Program-made: the position numbers and the translations under genes
DNA from: an uncultured Bacilli bacterium
GTDB lineage: Bacteria > Bacillota_I > Bacilli_A > RF39 > UBA660
Direction of reading: 5' to 3'
Assembly (NCBI GenBank): GCA_934101425.1
Contig: CAKOQQ010000001.1
Span: 124,001 to 188,000 of the forward strand
DNA length: 64,000 nt
In this document: piece after piece, positions 56,110-63,415 of the stretch
Layout: each line of letters opens with the position of its first letter
Numbering within the stretch: the first letter of the stretch is position 1
Notes under the pieces: model-generated
Told to the model about the DNA's origin: nothing
Seen by the model: only the letters and a program-made list of their open reading frames with translations
Databases searched by the model: none

Positions 56110-56496
56110 ATGGAATTAAGTAATACTGTTAATGTGTTAGGTAATTATAATAGCATTCCAACATCTTTGGAATCAGAAGCTGTAGTAGTTTCAATGATTG
56201 ATGGCTTAACTGTTACTAAAGAAGCTGATAAGATGGTATGTGCATCAGGCGTTTTAACATATACTATTACTATAAACAATACAGCTACAGAAAGCTATAC
56301 ATCACCAATTATAACTGATGTTTTAAATCCTAGTTTAGTAACATTTGTAAGTGGTAGTGTAATGTTAAATAATGAAAAATTGGAAGAATCTAATTATACA
56401 TATGAAGCTAGTAGTGGAACCTTAACTATTAATTTACCTGATATAACTTCATCTAGTAAGAGTGAAATTACCTTTCAAGTTACGAAAAAATCGTAA
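56110..56496 (+). CDS. DUF11-type surface repeat protein, probable gene fragment
   Basis: The 128-residue frame has no signal peptide and only a weak ribosome-binding site. Its first about 30 residues (ELSNTVNVLGNY..PTSLESEAVVV) look like the end of one DUF11 repeat, and the rest (LTVTKEADK...LTYTITINN...TFQVTKKS) is one complete repeat. No anchor or sorting signal follows. DUF11 repeats build stalks of large surface proteins, so this is most likely the remnant of a longer gene whose 5' part was lost. An intact cytoplasmic role is unlikely. Confidence 0.55.
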   Translation: MELSNTVNVLGNYNSIPTSLESEAVVVSMIDGLTVTKEADKMVCASGVLTYTITINNTATESYTSPIITDVLNPSLVTFVSGSVMLNNEKLEESNYTYEASSGTLTINLPDITSSSKSEITFQVTKKS

Positions 56497-56506
56497 TCTC
56501 TTTTTT
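56480..56506 (+). terminator. Intrinsic terminator at the DUF11 fragment stop
   Basis: TTACGA/TCGTAA stem with an A5 loop, then TCTCTTTTTT; the stop codon is in the right arm. Confidence 0.55.
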
Positions 56507-56630
56507 GAATTTAAAAATGTATGTTTATTGGTATTAAAAAATAAAGTAGTAAGAAGTAATATAGTAACTACTTTAAGTTAGCCTAAATATAATAATTATT
56601 TGGATTGCTCTACACCATACTTTATGATAT

Positions 56631-56664
56631 AAAAAAATATATTTTATTTAAAATATATTTTTTT
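56631..56664. terminator. Long AT-only hairpin, bidirectional terminator
   Basis: Sixteen-base perfect arms (AAAAAAATATATTTTA and its complement) around a TT centre abut the stop codon of the minus-strand surface protein. The 166 bases between the DUF11 fragment and that gene hold nothing else I can name. Confidence 0.6.
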
Positions 56665-57964
56665 ATTCTATAAACCAAGTTATAGTTGTTTTATATGTTT
56701 TATTATTTATTATAGGATTTAGTATTTGTAGTAAAAGTTTTTCATTTTGTTTAAAAGTGATTTGAATATTAGTTAAATCTTTATCAGCTATAGTTTGCGT
56801 ATAAACTATAGTTTTATTTTCACTTAGTATGTGTTTTACATTATTGTCATCAATAAATATTAGAGAATTACTAAGTATGTCATTATTATCAGTTTTTAAA
56901 TCATTATCTATAGTTGCATACAAATTCCAATTATCTTTAACTATTCTATTATCTTCTATAGTGATTATTAAATCTTCTACTTTTGGACAAATTATAGGAT
57001 TTAAACTTAATGGTAACAGCTTAAAATTAATATCTTTCGGAGCACTAATAAGTGTTATTTCACCATTATAAATAATTGTAACTTTTTTTGTATAATAAAT
57101 TGGTAAATTATATTTTTTTATATTAAAAGTTATTTCGGTGCCAATTGGTAAAGTAGTTTCTAAAAAATGAGAAAAGTTTCCACTTTCACTTGATTCTATA
57201 ACAAAATTGTTATTATTATACTCTATAAGTACACTAGAATATGGTTCTGTTATACCCTCTATAACTATACTTTCATCACTTATAGGATTTAATTTTAATA
57301 AAGTATCTCCTATAGAAAATATTTTATTATTAGCTATATTTAAATTAGATAAACTAGATATATTTGCTAGTTCTTCAGTAGTATAGTTATTATTTGTTAT
57401 AGTAGTAGTTGTATTATTAAAAGTACCTTCTAATACTGATATAGTGCTTTTATACCAAGAATATGTAGGTAAAGTATTTATACTTATATTATCTTTAATA
57501 TTTATTGCTGTATTAAAAGTATTTAATCTAGTATAGGTAAAAGAAAATTGTATTTTATCCCTTGTATATATGGTATTTCCAATACTATTAAATAAAATTA
57601 CTTCTTTAGGATTATTTAATATAAATTCACTAGTTGCTGAATTAAAATAAATATTATAGTTAGATGATGTTATGTTAGCAAAATCATTTATTATATGTAG
57701 TGTTGATCCTTCATTTAGTGTTATAGCACCATAACTATACCAAGTTGCATAGTTTCCATTTCTATTTGTTTGTTTTAATATAAATGTTGAATTATCATTT
57801 CTAAACCAAAAAGCTGAATTACTTTTTGATAAATGGGCAATAGTAGATGTACCACCTATTTCAATTTTATTACATTCAGCCACTTCATTACCGGTAGTTA
57901 AACTAGTATCTTTTATTGTTATATTCAATAGTGATATTTTTATAGGTATTACTTTCTGGTACAT
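56663..57964 (-). CDS. Surface adhesin with WxL-like C-terminal domain, main reading frame of a frameshifted gene
   Basis: The 433-residue frame is a beta-rich, Asn/Thr/Ile-rich protein. Its C-terminal about 150 residues match the WxL wall-binding domain pattern: GEITLISAPKDINF, then IEDNRIVKDNWNLYATI (the NWNL motif) and a final KTTITWFIE. WxL domains attach proteins non-covalently to Gram-positive peptidoglycan. The apparent start (MYQKVIP) is an artefact: homologous-looking sequence continues upstream in another frame back to 58270. The protein seems to have lost its signal peptide or never had one. Confidence 0.6.
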   Translation of the reverse strand: MYQKVIPIKISLLNITIKDTSLTTGNEVAECNKIEIGGTSTIAHLSKSNSAFWFRNDNSTFILKQTNRNGNYATWYSYGAITLNEGSTLHIINDFANITSSNYNIYFNSATSEFILNNPKEVILFNSIGNTIYTRDKIQFSFTYTRLNTFNTAINIKDNISINTLPTYSWYKSTISVLEGTFNNTTTTITNNNYTTEELANISSLSNLNIANNKIFSIGDTLLKLNPISDESIVIEGITEPYSSVLIEYNNNNFVIESSESGNFSHFLETTLPIGTEITFNIKKYNLPIYYTKKVTIIYNGEITLISAPKDINFKLLPLSLNPIICPKVEDLIITIEDNRIVKDNWNLYATIDNDLKTDNNDILSNSLIFIDDNNVKHILSENKTIVYTQTIADKDLTNIQITFKQNEKLLLQILNPIINNKTYKTTITWFIE

Positions 57965-58270
57965 ATATTATTCCATAATAATTATTACCAATAATATTCA
58001 TGTTTGATACAATAACTTTTGTAGTAATTGCTGATGAAATAGTAATAGTATCACTGGCACTTAGTGATTTTCTATCTTCAAACTGATATGTAATATCTTT
58101 ATATGTACCATCTATAGTTATAGTAGTTTTTTACTATTTATTTTTATTCCACTTTCTAAAGTTATGTTAGCGCCTAAAAAGATATAGTTATATTCATTAT
58201 CATTTTGCAGGACATCTTTTAATTCTGTACTAGTAAATATAACAACAGTATTTTTATCTATAATTTCCAT
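57965..58270 (-). pseudogene. 5' part of the WxL-like adhesin gene, disrupted by two compensating frameshifts
   Basis: A good start (ATG 58270, preceded by AAGGTGAT) opens a frame MEIIDKNTVVIF...GIKINSKK that stops at a TAA just after an A6 run (58132-58127). Adding one A restores a frame reading TTITIDGTYKDITYQFEDRKSLS through GIIYVPESNTYKNITIEYNN. That frame ends at an A4 run (57914-57911), and removing one A joins the downstream 433-residue frame. The two indels cancel. Either the gene is decaying, or these are homopolymer sequencing errors, or the runs switch expression. Confidence 0.65.
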
Positions 58271-58383
58271 AGTATCACCTTATATATACTATGTATTTAT
58301 AATAGAATAGTTAATTAGTAATAATTATCTTTATTTTTATATTAATTATATGATAAAATTGTACTATAAAAGGTAGTGATTAT

Positions 58384-59313
58384 ATGGGAAGAAGATATAG
58401 AAGAAGACGTAATGATGATACTTTTGACATAGTCGCTTTAGGTGTCTTAGCGGCATGCTATTCGATTTATGAGTTTTTAAGAAAGTATTGGATTGAGATA
58501 ATTATAGTTTTTCTAATATTATTATTTATATTTTTAATAGTTAAATATAATAAGGAAATAAAAGCATTTTTTTCTAGAAAATACATTAATAAGTTAAAAA
58601 AGCAATCATTGTTATATGAAAAAATAAAAGAATTAAATTCTAGATATAATTTAAGTGAACTTTATGATTTTATAGATTATTATTCAGTTTCTATTAAAAG
58701 CGGATTAAATAGTGCCAATATTGATGATTATCTTTTAATGACTATTAATAACAAATATGATCAATTAGTTGAATATAAACGTAATTATGATAAATTAATT
58801 ATCTTATATAAGGAATATTTAAAAGAATATAATGATATACATAAATATATTTCTATAGAAGAAGCTGGAAAAATAGGTATGTCTTTAAAAAAATATAATA
58901 AATATCAAAATGAAATATATGAAGCTGAAAAAATGAAAAGAACATATCAATTTAAAGTTTTAATTTGTATAAACTATAGCAGTAAAAAAGGTAAAGTAAG
59001 AAAAAGTAAATCACACATATATTATCAAGACGAATTTATGAAGATAATGAAAGAATATAGAGAAATACAAAATACTCAAGAAATCAATCAAATTAGTTCA
59101 AGAATTGAAAGGGCAAGAATGAGTGATTCTATAAGATATGATGTTTTAAGAAGAGATAATTACAAATGTGCAATATGTGGAAAAGGCAACCGTGATGGTG
59201 TTAAACTTGAAGTTGATCATATAATTCCAGTATCAAAAGGTGGAAAAACAGAGATGAGTAACTTGCAAACATTATGTGAAAGATGTAATCGTGGTAAAAG
59301 TAATAAATTATAA
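58384..59313 (+). CDS. Membrane-anchored HNH endonuclease
   Basis: The 309-residue protein has a basic N-terminus (GRRYRRRRN), membrane segments at about 15-30 and 36-56, a long Lys/Glu/Tyr-rich helical middle (about 60-235) and a C-terminal HNH domain: DVLRRDNYKCAICGKG, LEVDHIIPVSKGG, NLQTLCERCNRGKSNK. The two CxxC pairs bind structural zinc and the His residues form the nuclease site. Orientation would place the nuclease inside the cell. It may be defensive, or process incoming DNA in an organism with ComK; that is speculation. Confidence 0.85.
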   Translation: MGRRYRRRRNDDTFDIVALGVLAACYSIYEFLRKYWIEIIIVFLILLFIFLIVKYNKEIKAFFSRKYINKLKKQSLLYEKIKELNSRYNLSELYDFIDYYSVSIKSGLNSANIDDYLLMTINNKYDQLVEYKRNYDKLIILYKEYLKEYNDIHKYISIEEAGKIGMSLKKYNKYQNEIYEAEKMKRTYQFKVLICINYSSKKGKVRKSKSHIYYQDEFMKIMKEYREIQNTQEINQISSRIERARMSDSIRYDVLRRDNYKCAICGKGNRDGVKLEVDHIIPVSKGGKTEMSNLQTLCERCNRGKSNKL

Positions 59314-59334
59314 ACTACTTACAAGTAGTTTTTT
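59312..59334 (+). terminator. Intrinsic terminator after the HNH gene
   Basis: AAACTACT-TACA-AGTAGTTT stem and T run. Confidence 0.75.
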
Positions 59335-59381
59335 CATTAACTAATTGTAATATATTTCATATTTTATTATAGAGGTGAAGT

Positions 59382-60551
59382 ATGAAATATAGTATAGTTT
59401 TAGATCCAGGTCATGGAGGTAGTGATAATGGTGCGAGTGGAAATGGAATAATAGAAAAAAATTTAACTTTAGATATATCTAAATATATGTATAATGAGTT
59501 TAAGAAATTAGGTATACCAGTTAGTATTACAAGAGAAGATGATGCAACACTAAGTCCTATTGATAGAGTAAAAAAGATATTATCATATTATGGAAATAAT
59601 CCTAATGTTATAGTAATATCTAATCACATAAATGCAGGAGGTGGTGAAGGTGCTGAAGTAATATATGCATTAAGAGATAAATCTGCTCTAGCTGATACAG
59701 TATTAAATGAAATAGAAAAAACAGGGCAAGTAGTAAGAAAGACATATCAAAGAAGATTACCTAGTAATACATCCAAAGATTATTACTTTATACACAGGGA
59801 TACTGGTAAAACAGAACCTATTATTGTAGAATATGGATTTTTGGATAATGCAAGTGATGCCAATAGATTAAAAAATAATTATAAAGAATATGCTGATGCT
59901 GTTGTAAAAGCTGTTGCAAGTTATATAGGTGTTCCATATATATCAGAAAGTACTTATATAGTAAAAAGTGGTGATAGTCTATATAGTATAGCTAAAAAAT
60001 ACAATACTACAGTAGATGAAATTAAGAAATTAAATAATTTAAGTAGTAACTCTCTTAGTATCGGTCAGATTTTAAATATACCACTTTCTGAAGTCGTATT
60101 AGTAAATGAATACATAGTAAAAAGCGGTGATAGTTTATATAGTATTGCAAATAAGTATAATACTACGGTAAATGAATTAAAGAGCTTAAATAATTTAAGT
60201 AATAATACTTTAAGTATCGGTCAAGTATTAAAATTACCTAAAGTAGATGAAATAGTTACTGTAAATGAATATATAGTAAAAAGCGGCGATAGTTTATACA
60301 GTATAGCAAAAAAATATAACACAAGTGTAGATGAATTAAAAAGTCTAAATAATTTAACAAGTAATCTGCTTAGTGTAGGTCAAAAGTTAAATATACCGGT
60401 TACTGAAGAAGTAAGTAATGTCTATACAGTAAAAAGTGGTGATAGCTTATATAGTATTGCAAGAAAGTTTAATACTACGGTAAATGAAATTAAGAGTAAA
60501 AATAATTTAAGTAGTAATACTTTAAGTATCGGTCAAAAATTAATAATATAA
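59382..60551 (+). CDS. N-acetylmuramoyl-L-alanine amidase with four LysM repeats
   Basis: The 389-residue protein has an Amidase_3 domain (1-185) with zinc and catalytic residues in LDPGHGGSDNGASG, IIEKNLTLD, ISNHINAG and IIVEYGFLDN. Four near-identical LysM modules follow (starting about 192, 244, 298 and 347), each with YIVKSGDSLYSIA(K/N)KYNT. No signal peptide is visible, which is common for sporulation (CwlC-like mother-cell) or phage lysis amidases released at cell lysis. The LysM DNA repeats could recombine. GAGGTGA precedes the ATG. Confidence 0.93.
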   Translation: MKYSIVLDPGHGGSDNGASGNGIIEKNLTLDISKYMYNEFKKLGIPVSITREDDATLSPIDRVKKILSYYGNNPNVIVISNHINAGGGEGAEVIYALRDKSALADTVLNEIEKTGQVVRKTYQRRLPSNTSKDYYFIHRDTGKTEPIIVEYGFLDNASDANRLKNNYKEYADAVVKAVASYIGVPYISESTYIVKSGDSLYSIAKKYNTTVDEIKKLNNLSSNSLSIGQILNIPLSEVVLVNEYIVKSGDSLYSIANKYNTTVNELKSLNNLSNNTLSIGQVLKLPKVDEIVTVNEYIVKSGDSLYSIAKKYNTSVDELKSLNNLTSNLLSVGQKLNIPVTEEVSNVYTVKSGDSLYSIARKFNTTVNEIKSKNNLSSNTLSIGQKLII

Positions 60552-60574
60552 AAAATTGAGTTTCCTCAATTTTT
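60551..60574. terminator. Bidirectional terminator between the amidase and SleB-like genes
   Basis: AAAAATTGAG-TTTC-CTCAATTTTT between convergent genes. Confidence 0.8.
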
Positions 60575-61000
60575 TTAATATAGTTCAGTACAAGTTCCAG
60601 CATCTGGTTTATAAAAACAATGATTTTTATATCTACCAGCTAGATTTTGTTCCCACCAAGTACTAGCGCATGATTCGTTTATTTTGGGAGCATAAAACCA
60701 TAAAGCATTGGTAGCGGGGAAAAAGTAATCTCCTCTTAAAACTCTATCTGCTAATTTTCTTTCTAATGCGTTAGGATTACTGAAGAATAAAGGACTATCT
60801 TTTCCTGAAAAACCTCCGGGACTTTGATATATTACATCGGTTATAGTTCTTATGTCTTTAAATGTCAAACAGTTAGCGATTCCTCTATTTACAACAACGT
60901 TTCCTACCATTAACATACCAAGATCTCCCTCACTAAGAGCTTCTGCTCTCATTAGCCTTGCAAGTAAATCTCTTTCTTTAGTAGTATGATTAATTATCAT
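60575..61000 (-). CDS. SleB/CwlJ-like cell wall hydrolase
   Basis: The 141-residue protein is a single Hydrolase_2 domain. LLARLMRAEALSEGDLGMLMVGNVVVNR holds the catalytic Glu, followed by the C-terminal WFYAP...GRYKNHCFY. It lacks a signal peptide and wall-binding domain, so it resembles CwlJ, a spore-cortex hydrolase made in the mother cell, more than secreted SleB. It supports a sporulation or germination function together with SpoIIR. GGTGAT precedes the ATG. It follows the Cys/His/Asp protein, and the two may form an operon. Confidence 0.88.
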   Translation of the reverse strand: MIINHTTKERDLLARLMRAEALSEGDLGMLMVGNVVVNRGIANCLTFKDIRTITDVIYQSPGGFSGKDSPLFFSNPNALERKLADRVLRGDYFFPATNALWFYAPKINESCASTWWEQNLAGRYKNHCFYKPDAGTCTELY

Positions 61001-61034
61001 AATATCACCAATTAATTATATTCAAAAAAGATGA

Positions 61035-61763
61035 TTATTTTTCTTTAATGTAATCTTCTTCTTTTACTTTTGAATCTAAATATATTTCTTCTTCTTTTAA
61101 TTGTTCATCACTTTTACTTAGTTTTTCATGACCTTTTAAAAAGGCATTTATATATACACTTCCAGGCATTGTTTTAAATGCTCTATCTTTTGATAACGTT
61201 CCTTGTTTTGTATTGTAAAATGAATCACCATATATTTGAGCTAATTCATCAGTTAAAACAGCATATCCACGATTAGTAAATTCTTCTATAGTACTTTTGT
61301 CTTCTTCTTTAATATAATAACCAGGGTCTGGTTTTAATAAATCGATTCCTTGATGTGAAAAATAATTTTTTTCTGTACATTTATCTTGTAATAAAAATTG
61401 TTGATAAGTAGGATCTATTAAATAGTTTGTATTAGTACCTCCAACATTTATAGTAGCAGTTAAAAAACTATGACCAGTAATTCCACTAACTATTACATTT
61501 TGTGTAGCACATGGATGATTAGGCACTTGTAATCTAGTTAAATAAGAACTAATCATACTTTGAGCTGTATCACATTTATTTGTACAAGCGTCTTTTATAT
61601 TTCTTGTTAATAATTTTCTTGTTTGATAACATAAATCAGTTAAAAAATATTTAACTTCATGTTCGTTCAAAGGTTCACTATTTAATAGTTTTCTTTCTAT
61701 AACTGCTAAAAAATTTTCATCTTCATTATATATAACAAAAGGACTATAATTTATAACGTACAT
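61035..61763 (-). CDS. Transglutaminase/papain-like protein of unknown function
   Basis: I do not recognise a named family. The 242-residue protein has a plausible Cys-His-Asp triad in the order of transglutaminase-like enzymes: NKCDTAQSMISSYL (Cys about 64), TGHSFLTATI (His about 97) and NYLIDPTYQQF (Asp about 117). No signal peptide. The C-terminal tail is Lys/Glu-rich. The gene precedes the SleB-like hydrolase on the same strand with a 34-bp gap. A cross-linking or protease role on spore or wall proteins is possible but unproven. Confidence 0.6.
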   Translation of the reverse strand: MYVINYSPFVIYNEDENFLAVIERKLLNSEPLNEHEVKYFLTDLCYQTRKLLTRNIKDACTNKCDTAQSMISSYLTRLQVPNHPCATQNVIVSGITGHSFLTATINVGGTNTNYLIDPTYQQFLLQDKCTEKNYFSHQGIDLLKPDPGYYIKEEDKSTIEEFTNRGYAVLTDELAQIYGDSFYNTKQGTLSKDRAFKTMPGSVYINAFLKGHEKLSKSDEQLKEEEIYLDSKVKEEDYIKEK

Positions 61764-61778
61764 ATTATCACCAACTAT

Positions 61779-61806
61779 ATTGTATCATATATATTTTAAT
61801 TTTCAA
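61779..61806 (-). promoter_or_regulatory. Promoter of the transglutaminase-like/SleB-like pair
   Basis: On the minus strand TTGAAA (61806-61801), 16-bp spacer, TACAAT (61784-61779). Confidence 0.55.
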
Positions 61807-61853
61807 AGAAAGTAAAATACAATACTTTTTAAAGCTACTTATATAAAAAATTA

Positions 61854-61882
61854 TTGAAATATTTGATTTTATATGATATACT
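61854..61882 (+). promoter_or_regulatory. tRNA-Trp promoter
   Basis: TTGAAA (61854-61859), 17-bp spacer, TATACT (61877-61882), about 12 bases before the mature tRNA. Confidence 0.75.
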
Positions 61883-61893
61883 TAAAAAGTGTT

Positions 61894-61967
61894 AGGGGTG
61901 TAGTTAAATGGTATAATAACGGTCTCCAAAACCGCTGTTGGGAGTTCGATTCTCTCCACCCCTGCCA
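61894..61967 (+). tRNA. tRNA-Trp (anticodon CCA)
   Basis: Acceptor arms AGGGGTG (61894-61900) and CACCCCT (61957-61963) pair fully. The anticodon loop CTCCAAA puts CCA at 61926-61928. The T-arm contains GTTCGATTC. The discriminator is G and CCA is encoded at 61965-61967. The anticodon stem has one A-C mismatch at its outer pair. A CCA anticodon reads UGG only, consistent with TGA being a stop in this genome. Confidence 0.97.
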
Positions 61968-61976
61968 TATGTAAGT

Positions 61977-62000
61977 AAACTCCAATTATTTGGAGTTTTT
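61977..62000 (+). terminator. Intrinsic terminator after tRNA-Trp
   Basis: AAACTCCAA/TTGGAGTTT stem with a TTAT loop and T run. Confidence 0.8.
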
Positions 62001-62020
62001 ATATATAATGAGGGGTATTT

Positions 62021-62449
62021 ATGAATGATGGTTTAAAAAAAGTTGTTGGTACTATGTTTTTTTCTGATGGTAAACTTTTAATTGATAAACCAAGAAAAAG
62101 AAGTACATTTCAAATGATTGGTGGTTCAGTAGAAGATAATGAAACTCCACTTGAAGCTGCTATTAGAGAATGTCATGAAGAATTAGGTAAGAATGCTATA
62201 TTTGATGAAGATAAATTTAAACTTATAATGGAATTTGATGAAATTGCAACAAGTGATCAAACTACTAAAATTCACTTTTATGTTTTTATGTATGAAGGCA
62301 ACTTAAAAGGAGAATTAACTACTTCAGAAGAAATAGAAAAATTTATGTGGTTTAGTATAAATGATGATGTTAATTTACTTTCTAATACTTTAAAAAATGA
62401 AGTAGTACCATATTGTATAAATAATAATTTAATATATGAAAAAAGGTAA
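62021..62449 (+). CDS. NUDIX hydrolase
   Basis: The 142-residue protein has the Nudix box GGSVEDNETPLEAAIRECHEELG, with RECHEEL providing the metal-binding glutamates, flanked by a typical beta-grasp core. It hydrolyses a nucleoside diphosphate linked to some moiety; the closest by eye are MutT/ADP-ribose-type enzymes of unassigned substrate. GAGGGG precedes the ATG. Confidence 0.93.
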   Translation: MNDGLKKVVGTMFFSDGKLLIDKPRKRSTFQMIGGSVEDNETPLEAAIRECHEELGKNAIFDEDKFKLIMEFDEIATSDQTTKIHFYVFMYEGNLKGELTTSEEIEKFMWFSINDDVNLLSNTLKNEVVPYCINNNLIYEKR

Positions 62450-62465
62450 AATATTTTACCTTTTT
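62440..62465. terminator. Bidirectional terminator between the NUDIX and GNAT genes
   Basis: A perfect 26-bp palindrome, AAAAAGGTAAAAT and its complement, spans the convergent gene ends. Confidence 0.75.
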
Positions 62466-63048
62466 ATTTTTGAATAAATTTCATATATGTATCTTTATAT
62501 TTAGTAATAGTATCATCTACATTAAATGTATATACATTAGTTAATATATTATTAGAAGGATCTATTTCTGTTCTTTCTAGTTTACCACCTAATGCTTTTA
62601 ATGTTTTATCTGACCCTAAATTATTTACATCACAATCGAGCATAACTTCGTTAAGATGAAGTTTTTGAGCTTCTAATAAACCTAAATATAAATTTATTTT
62701 ATTATATCCTTTTCTTCTTTCTGTAGGTCTGATGCTATAGCCTATATTTCCACCAAATTTTTTCATTGCTTCTGTTAAGTTCCATCTAACATTTATTGTA
62801 CCAACTATTTTATTATCTTCACTTCTAATTAGTAAAAATGTTTTACCTGTAGCTCTATTGCATTTTTTAGCATAGTCTTCATCTTCCATATTATTACATC
62901 TATTTAATGCTTCTTCAAATGTATATCCTTCGTATATTTTATCTAATCCACCAGTACCATTTATATTAGAATTATATTTTATAAATTCATTTAAATATTC
63001 AATTATTTCATCTTTTCTATTTAAAGATGGTTTTTCTAAATAAAACAC
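62464..63048 (-). CDS. GNAT-family N-acetyltransferase
   Basis: Start is GTG 63048 (GAGTGAT upstream). The 194-residue protein has the GNAT core: KTFLLIRSEDNKIVGTINVRWNL (beta strands 2-4), GYSIRPTERRKGYNKINLYLGL (the acetyl-CoA pyrophosphate loop RRKGY, in place of RxxGxG) and a C-terminal DVNNLGSDKTLKALGGKLE. The substrate is unknown; this size class acetylates small molecules or protein N-termini. Confidence 0.88.
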   Translation of the reverse strand: MFYLEKPSLNRKDEIIEYLNEFIKYNSNINGTGGLDKIYEGYTFEEALNRCNNMEDEDYAKKCNRATGKTFLLIRSEDNKIVGTINVRWNLTEAMKKFGGNIGYSIRPTERRKGYNKINLYLGLLEAQKLHLNEVMLDCDVNNLGSDKTLKALGGKLERTEIDPSNNILTNVYTFNVDDTITKYKDTYMKFIQK

Positions 63049-63113
63049 ATTATCACTCTTTCATATTTTTAGTATAAAGTAAAATAAAAATAAAAGCAAC
63101 AACTTTTATTTTT

Positions 63114-63290
63114 CTATAGTCTAGCAATTTTTACAGTTAAATTTTTAAGTACATATTTACATACTTCGATTTCTTTTTTTGTTAAATTTAATTTAGTAAA
63201 TTTTCTCATGTTAGCATTATCAATAATAGCTTTTATTTAACATAGTTCATCTCGTGCATAAAATAATGTACTTTAAAAAATTTTTATGTC
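63114..63290 (-). pseudogene. Possible remnant of a small minus-strand gene
   Basis: In the 367-bp gap before the patatin gene, the minus strand reads STLFYARDELC, a TAA at 63237-63239, then in the same frame IKAIIDNANMRKFTKLNLTKKEIEVCKYVLKN to a TAG at 63114. The second part has the feel of a helix-rich regulator, but I cannot assign it. TTGACA occurs upstream on the minus strand. Composition does not differ from the surroundings, and chance is possible. Confidence 0.3.
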
Positions 63291-63391
63291 AACACCAAAA
63301 ATTTGAATTATGACTATTTACTTCTTTGTGTTTTAAATTTTATATAACTTTACACAATAAATTTCTTGTAATAATTGATATTTCTTTTTTG

Positions 63392-63400
63392 TGATATAAT
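63392..63400 (+). promoter_or_regulatory. Extended -10 promoter of the patatin-like gene
   Basis: TGATATAAT, 15 bases before the ATG. Confidence 0.55.
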
Positions 63401-63415
63401 TAAATTGGTGATAGT

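Noticed and set aside
58120..58140. Programmed -1 frameshift in the WxL-like gene at the A6 run
   Set aside because: The reading-phase around the run (AGT AAA AAA CTA) is not a classic X XXY YYZ slippery heptamer, and the second compensating indel would need an independent event.
61894..61967. Mycoplasma-type genetic code (TGA as Trp)
   Set aside because: The tRNA-Trp has anticodon CCA, many genes end in TGA (rnpA, rsmI, pth, rlmH neighbours), and no in-frame TGA is needed in any conserved gene.
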